Shown here: positions 1-9,364 of the stretch, piece by piece
Position numbering within the stretch: the first letter of the stretch is position 1
Layout: each line of letters opens with the position of its first letter
Assembly (NCBI GenBank): GCA_016234685.1
Contig: JACRAT010000036.1
Span: forward strand, 124,001-188,000
Direction of reading: 5' to 3'
DNA: 64,000 nt
DNA from: Nitrosomonadales bacterium
GTDB taxonomy: Bacteria > Pseudomonadota > Gammaproteobacteria > Burkholderiales > Gallionellaceae
Made by a program: the position numbers and the translations under genes
The notes under the pieces: model-generated
Told to the model about the DNA's origin: nothing
Databases searched by the model: none
The model's input: only the letters and a program-made list of their open reading frames with translations

Positions 1-120
1 ACCCAGCCCGCCCGCACCGATCACCAGCGCCCGGGAGGCCAGCAGTTTCTGCTGGCCTTCGATGCCGAATTCCGGCAACAGGATGTGGCGGCTGTAGCGC
101 AGAAGTTGCGCGTCATCCAT
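1..120 (-). CDS. moeB: MoeB/ThiF/HesA-family adenylyltransferase, N-terminal fragment
   Basis: Only the first 40 codons lie in the window, and the gene runs off the left edge. The peptide starts [19 protein letters not shown] and continues to a glycine-rich VIGAGGLG segment. This is the typical opening of ThiF/MoeB/HesA enzymes, which adenylate the C-terminus of a sulfur-carrier protein (MoaD or ThiS) with ATP. The ATG sits 3 bases after the S41 protease stop, so the two are probably co-transcribed. MoeB, ThiF and HesA cannot be told apart from this fragment. Confidence 0.8.
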   Translation of the reverse strand, partial: MDDAQLLRYSRHILLPEFGIEGQQKLLASRALVIGAGGLG

Positions 121-123
121 GGC

Positions 124-1521
124 TCAGGGCTTGCTGTGCAGGATGTTCATGCCCTTCAGCAGATTCAGCGCCTGGTTCAGTTGGTAGTCGTTCTTCGCGC
201 CGAATTCGACCACCTCGGGCTTAGCGTTACCGTTATCCTTGGGCTTGCTGGTCTGATCCGAGGCAGGCTTGGCGCTATTGGCCTTGTCTTCCGGCTGACC
301 GTTGCTCAGATGATGCTCAAGATCGGCTTCACGCAGACGGAAAGCATTATCCTGCGCGGCGGTAGCGGGGTCTTCTGCCACGATGTCCGGCACGATGCCC
401 TTGGCTTGGATCGAGCGTCCGCTAGGCGTGTAGTAACGGGCGGTAGTGAGCTTGATGGCGGTGCTGCTGCTCAAGGGCAGAATGGTCTGCACCGAGCCTT
501 TGCCGAAACTCTGTGTGCCCATGATGATGGCACGCTTGTGGTCTTGCAGTGCCCCCGCGACGATCTCGGAGGCGGAGGCGGAACCGCCGTTGACCAGCAC
601 CACCATCGGCACGTTCTTGACCGAGGCGGGCAGGTTCTTCAGGTAGTCACCCTTGTCTTCGCCCCGCAGATAGTTCTCCGGCGAGGTGGTCAGGCGCATC
701 TTGGCTTCTTCGGTGCGGCCCTCGGTGTAGACCACCAGCGCGTCGCTGGGCAGGAAGGCGGCGGAGACAGCGACCGCGCCGGTGAGCAGGCCGCCCGGAT
801 CGTTACGCAAGTCGAGCACCAGCCCGCTCAGGGAACCGTTACTCTGTTTGTACAGGCTCTCGATGGCAGCGGCGAGGTTCTTGCCGGTGTGTTCTTGGAA
901 CTGGGTGACGCGGATGTAGCCATAGCCGGGATCGGCCAGCTTGGATTTGACGCTCTGAGTCTTGATGACGGCGCGGGTCAGCACGATGACCAGCGGCTTG
1001 GGTTCGTTTTTGCGCAGGATGGTCAGCGTGATCTTGCTGCCCGGCTTGCCGCGCATCCGCTTGACGGCGTCGTTCAGCGTCATACCTTTGACCAGCGCAT
1101 CGTCGAGCTTGAAGATCAGGTCACCGCTCTTCACGCCCGCATGGAAGGCGGGCGTATCTTCGATCGGCGAGACGACCTTGACCAGCCCGTCTTCCATGCC
1201 GACTTCGATGCCCAAGCCACCGAACTCGCCCTGCGTGCTGATCTGCAATTCCTTGAAGGCATCGGCATCGAGATAGGCGGAGTGGGGATCGAGGCCACTC
1301 AACATGCCGTTGATGGCTTCGGTAATGAGTTTCTTGTCGCTGACTGGCTCGACGTAATCGCTCTTGATCTTGCCGAACACGTCGGTGAAGGCGCGCATCT
1401 CCTCGATAGGTAGCGGCGCAGCCGCTTCTTTCTCAGCACTGGCGGAATAATTCAGACTGAGGGCGATACCTGCTACCACGCCTACTCCGATCAGGCCGAA
1501 TTTCTCGAATCGATTGCGCAT
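124..1521 (-). CDS. ctpA: Carboxyl-terminal processing protease, peptidase S41
   Basis: 465 residues. An N-terminal hydrophobic segment (about 8-24) suggests export or membrane anchoring in the periplasm. A PDZ domain lies at about 100-180 (GGLGIEVGMEDGLVKVVSPI) and the S41 core at about 195-370. The catalytic dyad is visible: Ser316 in GGSASASEIVAGALQD and Lys341 in QSFGKGSVQ, with the 25-residue spacing known for Tsp/CtpA. The C-terminal tail is polar and low-complexity (about 395-440). Family members trim C-termini of periplasmic proteins and often affect murein hydrolases, which fits the EnvC-like gene just upstream. ctpA versus prc is a naming choice; the length favours ctpA. Confidence 0.93.
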   Translation of the reverse strand: MRNRFEKFGLIGVGVVAGIALSLNYSASAEKEAAAPLPIEEMRAFTDVFGKIKSDYVEPVSDKKLITEAINGMLSGLDPHSAYLDADAFKELQISTQGEFGGLGIEVGMEDGLVKVVSPIEDTPAFHAGVKSGDLIFKLDDALVKGMTLNDAVKRMRGKPGSKITLTILRKNEPKPLVIVLTRAVIKTQSVKSKLADPGYGYIRVTQFQEHTGKNLAAAIESLYKQSNGSLSGLVLDLRNDPGGLLTGAVAVSAAFLPSDALVVYTEGRTEEAKMRLTTSPENYLRGEDKGDYLKNLPASVKNVPMVVLVNGGSASASEIVAGALQDHKRAIIMGTQSFGKGSVQTILPLSSSTAIKLTTARYYTPSGRSIQAKGIVPDIVAEDPATAAQDNAFRLREADLEHHLSNGQPEDKANSAKPASDQTSKPKDNGNAKPEVVEFGAKNDYQLNQALNLLKGMNILHSKP

Positions 1522-1539
1522 CTTTGTTTTCCTAGTGTG

Positions 1540-2730
1540 TTATCTGACCGCGACCCACCGCATGGGGTCTATCGGTTTGCCTTCGTGGCGGAGCTCGAAG
1601 TATAAACCGGAAGTCTCGTTTCCGCCGCTGTTGCCCACGGCGGCGATGACATCGCCGCCGCGCAGAACATCGCCGACCTGTTTGTACAGCGTCTCGTTGT
1701 TGCCGTAGAGGCTCATGTAGCCTTGTCCGTGGTCGATGATGAGCAGGTTGCCGAAGCCGCGCAGCCAGTCGGCGAACACCACCCGCCCCGCCGCGACACT
1801 CTTGACTGACTGCCCGCCCGCCGCATGAAGGAACAGGCCTTTCCATTGCATGGTGCTGTCAGGCCGTTGCGCACCGAACTGGTTGCTCACTGTGCCTTTC
1901 ACCGGCAAGGCCAATTTTCCGCGCAATTGCTCGAACGGCTTGCCGTCGAAACTATTGTCCGGCGTCTTGTCGTTGTTCATCGCCCTAGCGTTGGGCTTGG
2001 ATTTGGGCTGCTGCGCGAGCATCTTGGCGAGTTGCTCGACCAACTGCGAGAGTCGGTTCTCGTTGTGCTGCAAACGGCTCATCTCGCGGCGCTGTTGCTG
2101 GAGCTGCTGAGCGATGTTGTCGAGCACCTGCTGGCGCGCACGCTTTTCCTGCTCCAGATCGCGCTTCTGCGACAGCTCTTCGGATTGCAGCCGGGCGATC
2201 TCCTCGCTCTTCTTGCGCGTCTGCTCGGTAACGGCGTTCAGCCGGGCAAGGTTGGCCCGCAGCGTGTTGAGCCAGGCTGCTCGGTTGCGGGTGATGTATT
2301 CGTAGTAGCGCAGTTCGCGGGCGACCTGATTCGGGTCGCGGTTGTTGAACATCAGACGCAGATATTCCTGCCGCCCGCCCACGTACTGCTGATAGAGCAG
2401 TTTGCCCAGCAAAACCTGCTGGTCTTCCAGATTGGCGCTGATCTCCTGCGCCTGCGCCTGTAACTGCTGGATGGCGAAGACGGCTTCGTGCTGTTGCTGC
2501 TTCAGGCCGACCAGTTTGCGGTGGTGTCCGCTGATGGCAAGCTCGGATTCACGCAAAGCGTCGGCGGCTTCCGATTTGGATTCGTTGGTCTTCTCCAGTT
2601 CCTGCTGCATGGACTTGATCTGCTTGCGCAACTTGTCCAGCTCTTCCTGTTGCGTCCCGGCCTGCGATAGGCCAGAGCCTGCGATCAGGCAGGCTCCGAG
2701 TAACAGCAGTAGGCGCTTCTTGAGATTCAC
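1540..2730 (-). CDS. envC: EnvC-like murein hydrolase activator with degenerate LytM domain
   Basis: 396 residues from a GTG start that overlaps the gpmI stop (GTGA). The reading frame stays open further upstream, but that part lies inside gpmI and is unlike the family. A signal peptide ([22 protein letters not shown]) is followed by a long coiled coil (about 25-250) and a C-terminal LytM/M23 domain (about 275-396). Zinc ligands of active M23 enzymes appear replaced, with KGLFLHA and MSLYGN where H-x-D and HxH would stand, as in E. coli EnvC. It therefore probably activates periplasmic amidases at division rather than cutting murein itself. The order gpmI-envC-ctpA is common in proteobacteria. 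Confidence 0.9.
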   Translation of the reverse strand: MNLKKRLLLLLGACLIAGSGLSQAGTQQEELDKLRKQIKSMQQELEKTNESKSEAADALRESELAISGHHRKLVGLKQQQHEAVFAIQQLQAQAQEISANLEDQQVLLGKLLYQQYVGGRQEYLRLMFNNRDPNQVARELRYYEYITRNRAAWLNTLRANLARLNAVTEQTRKKSEEIARLQSEELSQKRDLEQEKRARQQVLDNIAQQLQQQRREMSRLQHNENRLSQLVEQLAKMLAQQPKSKPNARAMNNDKTPDNSFDGKPFEQLRGKLALPVKGTVSNQFGAQRPDSTMQWKGLFLHAAGGQSVKSVAAGRVVFADWLRGFGNLLIIDHGQGYMSLYGNNETLYKQVGDVLRGGDVIAAVGNSGGNETSGLYFELRHEGKPIDPMRWVAVR

Positions 2731-4265
2731 TGGAACTGGATGAGCGAGTGTCCCGTCATCTCGGCGGGTTGTGGCAAGCCCATCATCGCCAGCAGCGAGG
2801 GCGCGATGTCCTTGAGCGCGCCGGTCTCCGCCAGTCGTGCCGGACGGCCCACGTACAGGAAAGGCACGGTATTCAAAGTGTGGGCGGTATGCGCCTGCTG
2901 GGTGGTGCGGTCTATCATCTGTTCGGCATTGCCGTGGTCGGCGGTGATGATGACCTCGCCGCCGCACGCCTGCATGGCCTCGACCACCCGGCCCAAACAA
3001 GTGTCCAGCGTCTCGACCGCCGTGATCGCCGCCTCCAGAATGCCGCTATGGCCGACCATGTCGCCGTTGGCGTAGTTGCAGACGATGGCTTGGTAGCGCC
3101 CACTTTGAATGGCCTCGACCAGCTTGTCCGTCACCTCGAAAGCGCTCATCTCCGGCTTGAGGTCGTAGGTCGCCACCTTGGGCGAAGGCACCAGCACACG
3201 GTCTTCGCCGGGATAGGGCTGTTCCGCGCCGCCGTTGAAGAAGTAGGTGACGTGGGCGTATTTTTCAGTCTCGGCAATGCGTAGCTGCTTCAGCCCCAAG
3301 CCGGAAAGATATTCACCAAAGCCATTGTGGATGGCTTCTGGGGCAAAGGCGGCAGTAGCCTGGATGTCTTCGCCGTAGTTGCTCAGCGTCACGAAACTGG
3401 CCAGCTTGGGAAAACGATTGCGGGCGAAACCAGTGAAGCCTGCGTCAGTCAACGCATGGGTCATCTGGCGCGCGCGGTCGGCTCGGAAGTTCATAAAGAC
3501 CACAGCGTCGCCGTCTTCCATGCCGACCGGGACAGCACCCGGTGGCACGATGGCGGTAGCTTTGACGAACTCGTCGGTCTCGCCGCGCGCATAAGCCGCC
3601 GCAAGCCCCTCTGCCGCAGACGCTGCCACGAAGCCGGCACGACCCTCAGTCAGCAACTCATAAGCGGTCTGCACCCGATCCCAGCGATTGTCGCGGTCCA
3701 TCGCAAAATAGCGGCCCACAATGGAGGCGACGCGGACGTTGCCGAGGGCGTCACACTTGGCTTGCAAGCGCTGAAGCGACTCGGCGGCAGAGCGCGGCGG
3801 CGTATCGCGCCCGTCCAAAAAGGCGTGGACGTAGATCTTTTCCAGCCCGGACTGCTTCGCCAGATCAAGCATGGCGTAGATGTGGTTCTCGTGACTGTGA
3901 ACTCCGCCCGGAGAGAGCAGCCCCAGCACATGGAGCGCGCGACCATGCTGTTTGGCTTGCGCGATGGCTAGTGTGAAGGCCGGATTGGCGGCGAAGCTAC
4001 CGTCTTCGATGGCGACATCGACGCGGGTCAGCTCTTGATACACCACGCGCCCCGCGCCGATGTTGAGGTGGCCGACCTCGGAGTTGCCCATCTGCCCCGC
4101 AGGCAAGCCGACCTGCATCTCGGAAGTGTGGATCAGCGTGTGCGGATGCTCGACCCAGAGCTTGTCCCAATTAGGTTTGCGGGCCAGCGCGACAGCGTTG
4201 TAATCGGCATCGGTGCGATAACCAAAACCATCTAGGATGACCAGCAGAACGGGAGTGACTTTCAT
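2727..4265 (-). CDS. gpmI: 2,3-bisphosphoglycerate-independent phosphoglycerate mutase
   Basis: 512 residues from the ATG giving [20 protein letters not shown] at 4277 and TTG at 4280 are possible longer starts. The enzyme interconverts 3- and 2-phosphoglycerate in glycolysis with two Mn ions. The phosphorylated serine is in [17 protein letters not shown], and other metal-site motifs are visible: [27 protein letters not shown] and [11 protein letters not shown]. Length is normal. It is the first gene of the minus-strand gpmI-envC-ctpA run and is divergent from the ArsR-type regulator, about 107 bases away. Confidence 0.96.
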   Translation of the reverse strand: MKVTPVLLVILDGFGYRTDADYNAVALARKPNWDKLWVEHPHTLIHTSEMQVGLPAGQMGNSEVGHLNIGAGRVVYQELTRVDVAIEDGSFAANPAFTLAIAQAKQHGRALHVLGLLSPGGVHSHENHIYAMLDLAKQSGLEKIYVHAFLDGRDTPPRSAAESLQRLQAKCDALGNVRVASIVGRYFAMDRDNRWDRVQTAYELLTEGRAGFVAASAAEGLAAAYARGETDEFVKATAIVPPGAVPVGMEDGDAVVFMNFRADRARQMTHALTDAGFTGFARNRFPKLASFVTLSNYGEDIQATAAFAPEAIHNGFGEYLSGLGLKQLRIAETEKYAHVTYFFNGGAEQPYPGEDRVLVPSPKVATYDLKPEMSAFEVTDKLVEAIQSGRYQAIVCNYANGDMVGHSGILEAAITAVETLDTCLGRVVEAMQACGGEVIITADHGNAEQMIDRTTQQAHTAHTLNTVPFLYVGRPARLAETGALKDIAPSLLAMMGLPQPAEMTGHSLIQFQ

Positions 4266-4372
4266 GGTGGATTGCATCAAAATATCATCAGGTGCTAATT
4301 TAGGCTGTAGTGTGCAATTTTATCTGAAGTTGCCTGTCCGCATGACGCCGTTTGAAACGAGACCCCCTCGAC

Positions 4373-4675
4373 ATGAGCAATCAATTGATCGACCGCGACG
4401 AAGATATTCAATTGGCCTCCAATGCCATCAAGGCCATCGCCCACCCCCTGCGCCTCAAGATCCTTTGCGTGCTGGGCGACCAAGAGGTCAGTGTGCAGGA
4501 CATCGTCGATAGCGTAGGCACTTCGCAGAGCAACATCTCCCAGCACCTCGCCATCCTGCGCGACAAGGGCGTGCTGTGTACGCGCAAGGACGCCAACCGC
4601 GTGTATTACCGCATCGGCGACCTGCGCACCCTGAAGCTGGTCAGCCTGATGAAAGAGGTGTTCTGCACCGCCTAA
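4373..4675 (+). CDS. ArsR/SmtB-family repressor, possible thiol (persulfide) sensor
   Basis: 100 residues, a single winged-helix domain (AHPLRLKILCVLGDQEVSV; recognition helix near TSQSNISQHLAILRDKGV; wing KDANRVYYRI). The metal-binding CxC of ArsR is absent. Cysteines at 32 (KILCVL) and 98 (EVFCTA) occupy the same helices as the redox pair of SqrR (C41/C107) and BigR (C42/C108), and the 66-residue spacing is identical. A third cysteine is at 69. The gene precedes an efflux operon whose promoter carries a palindrome. By inference it represses that operon and lets go when the cysteines are oxidised or persulfidated. ATG was preferred over an upstream TTG at 4352. Confidence 0.85.
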   Translation: MSNQLIDRDEDIQLASNAIKAIAHPLRLKILCVLGDQEVSVQDIVDSVGTSQSNISQHLAILRDKGVLCTRKDANRVYYRIGDLRTLKLVSLMKEVFCTA

Positions 4676-4698
4676 CCCGAGCGATTCACTCAGAATAT

Positions 4699-4735
4699 TA
4701 TTGATTCGCTCGAAATATTAGTATAATCTAATATT
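4699..4735 (+). promoter_or_regulatory. Promoter with overlapping palindromic operator for the RND operon
   Basis: A perfect inverted repeat AATATTAG-TATAAT-CTAATATT spans 4714-4735, and its 6-base centre is a consensus -10 box (4722-4727). TATTGA at 4699-4704 could serve as a -35 with a 17-base spacer. A second outer pair, AGAATATTA (4692-4700) and TAATATTCT (4729-4737), encloses it. A repressor bound here would cover the -10, matching the usual mode of ArsR-family repressors. Binding by the adjacent ArsR is inferred. Confidence 0.65.
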
Positions 4736-4762
4736 CTTGATATTCAATCGATAAGGGTTGCC

Positions 4763-5794
4763 ATGAATCGCCAATGGTTATTGTTCTGGATGCTGACCGC
4801 TCCCCTCGCGCTTCCCGCCGCACAGGCCGAGACCGCGCCGTCCGCCGTGGTGGTGCAGCCGCATGAAGTCATCCAATCCTATCGGGCTGAAGGTGTGGTC
4901 GAAGCAGTGAGTCAGTCCACCGTCTCGGCCCAGATCTCGGGGCGCATCAAGGAGATCAACTTCGACATCGGTGACGCAGTCAAAAAAGGCCAGATCATCC
5001 TGCGCATCGACGAGCGCGAAACAGCTCAGGCGCTGGCCGGCAGCCAAGCGCAAGTGATGCAATCACAGGCCGCTCTGGCCAACGCCCGCGCCAACTATGA
5101 GCGTTCGCGCCAATTGTTCGAGCAGAAGTTCATCAGCCAAGCCGGGCTGGACAAGGCACAAGCCGACTACAAACTGGCGCTGGCCCAAGCCGCTGCCAGC
5201 GAGGCTGGCGCCAGCCAGTCCGCCCTCGCCCACGGCTACTCCGCCGTGATCGCCCCTTACGCCGGCGTGGTCGCGGCCCGCCATGTCGAACTCGGCGAGA
5301 TGGTCACGGTCGGCAAACCGCTGATGACCGGTTTTGACCCTGCTCAGATGCGCGCCACCGTCAACATCCCCGAGCAGACCCTGCATTCCGTCGGCACACA
5401 CCCGGAAGTGCAGATCGAAGTGTCCGCACTGGGCCGCTGGCTGAAAGCCGCCTCGGTAGTAGTGCAGCCGATCTCCGACAGCCGTACCCATAGCACCCAA
5501 GTACGCATCACTTTGCCCGCCAACGAAGCCGGAATCTATCCCGGCATGTTCGTCCGCGCACACTTCGTGCTGGGCAAGACCAGCAAACTCACCATCCCCG
5601 CCAGCGCCGTGCTGCACCGCAGCGAAGTGGTCGCCGTGTATGTGGTGAGCGACAGCGGCGCACTGCGGCTGCGCCAGATCCGTCTGGGTGAGCCCACCGG
5701 GCAGAACGAGGTGGAAGTGCTCGCCGGACTGAACCCCGGCGAGAAGATCGCACTCGATCCGATCAAGGCAGGCATGGCTCGCGGCAAGCACTAA
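4763..5794 (+). CDS. RND efflux periplasmic adaptor (membrane fusion protein)
   Basis: 343 residues. A signal peptide (about 1-22, ending LPAAQA) is followed by a lipoyl/barrel-sandwich half (QISGRIKEINFDIGDAVKKGQ), a helical hairpin (about 95-150, ARANYERSRQLFEQKF), the second half (SAVIAPYAGVVAARHVELGEMV), a beta-barrel and a membrane-proximal domain. It links the inner-membrane pump encoded next to an outer-membrane channel; no TolC-type gene is nearby. The start is supported by an AAGG ribosome site. Control by the operator just upstream is inferred; the substrate is unknown. Confidence 0.92.
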   Translation: MNRQWLLFWMLTAPLALPAAQAETAPSAVVVQPHEVIQSYRAEGVVEAVSQSTVSAQISGRIKEINFDIGDAVKKGQIILRIDERETAQALAGSQAQVMQSQAALANARANYERSRQLFEQKFISQAGLDKAQADYKLALAQAAASEAGASQSALAHGYSAVIAPYAGVVAARHVELGEMVTVGKPLMTGFDPAQMRATVNIPEQTLHSVGTHPEVQIEVSALGRWLKAASVVVQPISDSRTHSTQVRITLPANEAGIYPGMFVRAHFVLGKTSKLTIPASAVLHRSEVVAVYVVSDSGALRLRQIRLGEPTGQNEVEVLAGLNPGEKIALDPIKAGMARGKH

Positions 5795-5882
5795 TCTCAC
5801 CCCGGTCAGGGGCGGTGTACCGCCCCTTGCAATTCCCATCTCGCAGGCGATGGGCAACCTCAATCAAGCGAAGCAGGATGCA

Positions 5883-8800
5883 ATGGGCATATCAGGACGC
5901 ATAGCAAGAACCTTCCTCCACTCACAGATGACGCCGCTACTGGCGCTGGTCGCTGTGTTGCTGGGTACGTTCGCCGTATTGGTGACACCGCGCGAAGAAG
6001 AGCCGCAGATCAACGTGACCATGGCGAACGTGATGATCGCCTACCCCGGCGCTTCCGCCGAGGACGTGGCGCGCACCGTCTCCACCCCCGCCGAGCAGGT
6101 GCTGTCGCAGATCTCCGGCGTCGATCACGTCTATTCCGTCTCGCAGCCCGGCATGTCGGTGCTGACCATCCAATTCAAGGTCGGCGAGTTGCACGTGCCA
6201 TCGCTGGTCAAGCTGTACGACGTCATCCTCTCGCACTCCGACTGGTTGCCGCCCACGCTGGGCGTCTCCCAGCCCATCATCAAGGCCCGTGGCATCGACG
6301 ACGTGCCGGTGCTGGCACTCACCCTGTGGCGCGAACAGAACACCAGCGGCGGATTGGCGCTGACTCAGGTCGCCCACGCCATCGAGACCGAACTGAAGCG
6401 GATCAAGGGCACGCGCGAAGTCAGCACGGTAGGTGGCACGCAACGCATGGTGCGCGTCGATCTCAATCCCGAGGCGCTCAACGCCCACCAGCTCACGGTG
6501 CAGGAAGTGCGCGGCGTGTTGCAGGCCGCCAACGTCTCGCAGGACGCGGGCAAGCTGGTGCAGAACAATCGCGAAGTGCTGGTGCAGACAGGCAACTTCC
6601 TCGGCGATGCCAGCGAAGTCGGCCAACTGGTGATCGGCGTATCCGACGGCAAACCGGTGTACCTGCGCGACGTGGCGAAGATCGAAGACGGTGCTGACCA
6701 GCCCTCCAGCTACGTCTGGCTGGGAACCGGCGCCGCCTCCGCCGACAAGGGCATCAGCGCCCGGGGCGAGTTCAGCGCCGTCACCGTGGCCGTGACCAAG
6801 AAGCCGGGCGAGAACGCCGTGGAGATCGCCGATGCCTTGTTGCAGCGCGTCGAGCAACTCAAGGGCAGCGTGATCCCGTCCGACGTGCAGGTGACCACCA
6901 CCCGCAACTACGGCGAGACCGCCAACGACAAGGCGATGAAGCTCATCAAGAAGCTGATCTTCGCCACCCTCGCCGTGGTCGCGCTGGTGTGGCTGGCACT
7001 GGGTCGCCGCGAAGCCCTCATCGTCGGCGTGGCCGTGACGCTGACACTTGCCGTCACCCTGTTCGCCTCTTGGGCCTACGGCTTCACCCTCAACCGCGTA
7101 TCGTTGTTCGCGCTGATCTTCTCCATCGGGATATTGGTCGATGATGCCATCGTGGTTGTGGAGAACATTCACCGTCGGCGCGAACTGGCCAGCCATCAGC
7201 CGCTGTCCGAGATCATCCCCGAAGCGGTGGACGAGGTCGGCAGCCCGACCATCCTCGCCACCTTCACCGTGATCGCCGCGCTGCTGCCGATGGCCTTCGT
7301 CTCCGGCCTGATGGGGCCGTACATGAGCCCGATCCCGATCAACGCCAGCATGGGTATGCTGATCTCGCTGGCGGTGGCTTTCGTCATCACCCCGTGGTTG
7401 GCGCACAAGTTCGCCGGGCCGCATCACGCCACCGTCAAGGACGAGCGCGACACGGCGATGACGCGCTTCTTCCGCGCCCGCCTGACACCGTTCCTGAACA
7501 AGGCGCATGGCAAACCGATGCGCCGCAAGCTGTGGCTGGGGATTCTGGGCGGCCTGCTGTTCGCGGTGTCGCTGGGCGTGTTCAAGCTGGTGGTGCTGAA
7601 GATGCTGCCGTTCGACAACAAGTCCGAATTCCAGATCGTGGTGGACATGCCTGCCGGCACACCGCTGGAGAACACCTCCGCCGTGCTGCACGAGATCGGC
7701 GCCTACCTCGCCAGCGTGCCGGAAGTGACCGATTATCAGGCTTATGCCGGCACTGCCGCGCCGATCAACTTCAACGGACTGGTGCGCCAATACTATCTGC
7801 GCGCCGCCTCCGAGCAGGGCGACATCCAGGTCAACTTGCAGGACAAACATCACCGCAGCCGTTCCAGTCACGAGATCGCCTCGTCGGTGCTGGAGCCAGC
7901 CGATCAGATCGCCAAGACCTGGGGCGCCAAAGTCAAAGTGGTCGAAGTACCGCCCGGCCCGCCGGTGATGTCGCCCATCGTGGCCGAGATCTACGGGCCG
8001 GACTACGGCGGCGCACGCAAGGTGGCGGACAAAGTGCATGAAGCTTTCGGCAAGACCGCCGACATCGTCGGCATCGACGACAGCGTGAGCGAAGTCGCGC
8101 CCAAGCTGGTACTGCACGTGCTGCAAAGCAAGGCCGCGCTACTCGGCGTCGCCCCGCGTGACATCGCCGACGTGGTGCAGGTCGCGCTCTCCGGTCAGGA
8201 TGTCACCGCCCTGCACGAGGACACCGCAAAATATGCGCCGCCGCTACGCATCGGCCTGCCTGCCGAGCGCCGCAGCCAGATCGACGAAGTGCTCAAGCTC
8301 AAGGTGCGCAGCAACTCCGGCGCACTGGTTCCGCTGGCTGAATTGGTGCACGCTGAACAAGTAACGCGCGACCACCCGATCTATCACAAGGATCTGCTGC
8401 CGGTGGTGTACGTGACCGGCGATATGGCCGGCAAACTGGACAGCCCGCTGTACGGCATGTTCGACATCAACGCCCAAGTCGCCGGAATGGCGCTGGAGCA
8501 AGGCGGCACGCTCTCCCCCTATTTCTTCAAGCAACCCTCCGACCCTTACGCCAGCTATGCGCTGAAGTGGGACGGTGAGTGGCAGGTGACTTTCGAGACT
8601 TTCCGCGACATGGGCATCGCTTACGGCGTGGGGCTGATCCTGATCTATCTGCTGGTGGTGGCACAGTTCAAGAGCTACACCGTGCCGCTCATCATCATGG
8701 CCCCGATCCCGCTCACCATCATCGGCGTGATGCCCGGCCACGCACTGTTCGGCAGCCAGTTCACCGCCACTTCGATGATCGGCATGATCGCGCTGGCGGG

Positions 8801-9095
8801 CATCATCGTACGCAACTCCATCCTGCTGGTGGACTTCATCAATCTGCAACTGCGTGATGGAGTGGACTTGCAGCACGCGGTGATCAACGCTGCGGCAGCG
8901 CGTGCCAAGCCCATCCTACTGACCGGTCTGGCGGCGATGCTCGGGGCGTTGTTCATCCTCGACGACCCGATCTTCAACGGCCTAGCGCTGGCCTTGATCT
9001 TCGGCATCCTCGTCTCTACCGTGCTGACGCTGGTGGTGATCCCGGTGCTGTATTACGCCTCGCTGTACAAAAAACAAAGTTCCAGTGCAGGCTAA
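5883..9095 (+). CDS. RND efflux permease
   Basis: 1070 residues from the ATG at 5883, which has an AGGA ribosome site; an in-frame ATG at 5850 would add 11 residues. It has the AcrB-type layout of 12 helices and two large periplasmic loops. The proton-relay pair in TM4 is present (FSIGILVDDAIVVVENIH), as is the second-half motif GIIVRNSILLVDF in place of a heavy-metal-type sequence. This argues for an HAE-like multidrug/organic pump rather than CzcA. It forms a tripartite pump with the adaptor upstream and is probably controlled by the ArsR protein. The substrate cannot be read from sequence. Confidence 0.93.
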   Translation: MGISGRIARTFLHSQMTPLLALVAVLLGTFAVLVTPREEEPQINVTMANVMIAYPGASAEDVARTVSTPAEQVLSQISGVDHVYSVSQPGMSVLTIQFKVGELHVPSLVKLYDVILSHSDWLPPTLGVSQPIIKARGIDDVPVLALTLWREQNTSGGLALTQVAHAIETELKRIKGTREVSTVGGTQRMVRVDLNPEALNAHQLTVQEVRGVLQAANVSQDAGKLVQNNREVLVQTGNFLGDASEVGQLVIGVSDGKPVYLRDVAKIEDGADQPSSYVWLGTGAASADKGISARGEFSAVTVAVTKKPGENAVEIADALLQRVEQLKGSVIPSDVQVTTTRNYGETANDKAMKLIKKLIFATLAVVALVWLALGRREALIVGVAVTLTLAVTLFASWAYGFTLNRVSLFALIFSIGILVDDAIVVVENIHRRRELASHQPLSEIIPEAVDEVGSPTILATFTVIAALLPMAFVSGLMGPYMSPIPINASMGMLISLAVAFVITPWLAHKFAGPHHATVKDERDTAMTRFFRARLTPFLNKAHGKPMRRKLWLGILGGLLFAVSLGVFKLVVLKMLPFDNKSEFQIVVDMPAGTPLENTSAVLHEIGAYLASVPEVTDYQAYAGTAAPINFNGLVRQYYLRAASEQGDIQVNLQDKHHRSRSSHEIASSVLEPADQIAKTWGAKVKVVEVPPGPPVMSPIVAEIYGPDYGGARKVADKVHEAFGKTADIVGIDDSVSEVAPKLVLHVLQSKAALLGVAPRDIADVVQVALSGQDVTALHEDTAKYAPPLRIGLPAERRSQIDEVLKLKVRSNSGALVPLAELVHAEQVTRDHPIYHKDLLPVVYVTGDMAGKLDSPLYGMFDINAQVAGMALEQGGTLSPYFFKQPSDPYASYALKWDGEWQVTFETFRDMGIAYGVGLILIYLLVVAQFKSYTVPLIIMAPIPLTIIGVMPGHALFGSQFTATSMIGMIALAGIIVRNSILLVDFINLQLRDGVDLQHAVINAAAARAKPILLTGLAAMLGALFILDDPIFNGLALALIFGILVSTVLTLVVIPVLYYASLYKKQSSSAG

Positions 9096-9151
9096 CCTTC
9101 GGGTTATGCCGCAACTAAAATTCCCGTAAAATCCAACCTCAGGAGAATGAA

Positions 9152-9364
9152 ATGACCATAGAACGTATCGTCCGCATCGTAGCGGGTTTCTTTGTAATGT
9201 TGTCGCTGGCACTGGGCGTGGAAACCAGCCCGCTGTTCGTCAGCTCCTACTTCCTGTTCTTCACCGCCTTCGTCGGCCTGAACCTGTTCCAGAGCGGCTT
9301 CACCAAGTTCTGCCCGCTGGACAGCATTCTGGCAAAGATGGGCGTCAAGGGCGGTTGTTGCTAA
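9152..9364 (+). CDS. DUF2892 (YgaP-like) small inner-membrane protein
   Basis: 70 residues with an AGGAGA ribosome site. Two hydrophobic helices (about 8-25 and 30-50) are followed by a short tail with FCPLDSILAKMG and a terminal CC pair. DUF2892 domains are known fused to rhodaneses (YgaP) or near sulfur-handling genes. Its place behind an ArsR protein with persulfide-sensor cysteines, and upstream of a membrane-anchored rhodanese, hints at a link with reactive sulfur. That link is inference. Confidence 0.85.
   Translation: MTIERIVRIVAGFFVMLSLALGVETSPLFVSSYFLFFTAFVGLNLFQSGFTKFCPLDSILAKMGVKGGCC

Noticed and set aside
1532-3000. Long open frame upstream of the EnvC-like start
   Set aside because: The part upstream of 2730 lies inside gpmI, has no family similarity and lacks a signal peptide; the GTG behind gpmI starts the recognisable signal sequence.
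5937-8126. 729-codon minus-strand open frame opposite the RND permease
   Set aside because: It is rich in His, Gly and Gln, typical for the antisense of a GC-rich gene, and matches no family; the permease on the other strand is complete.
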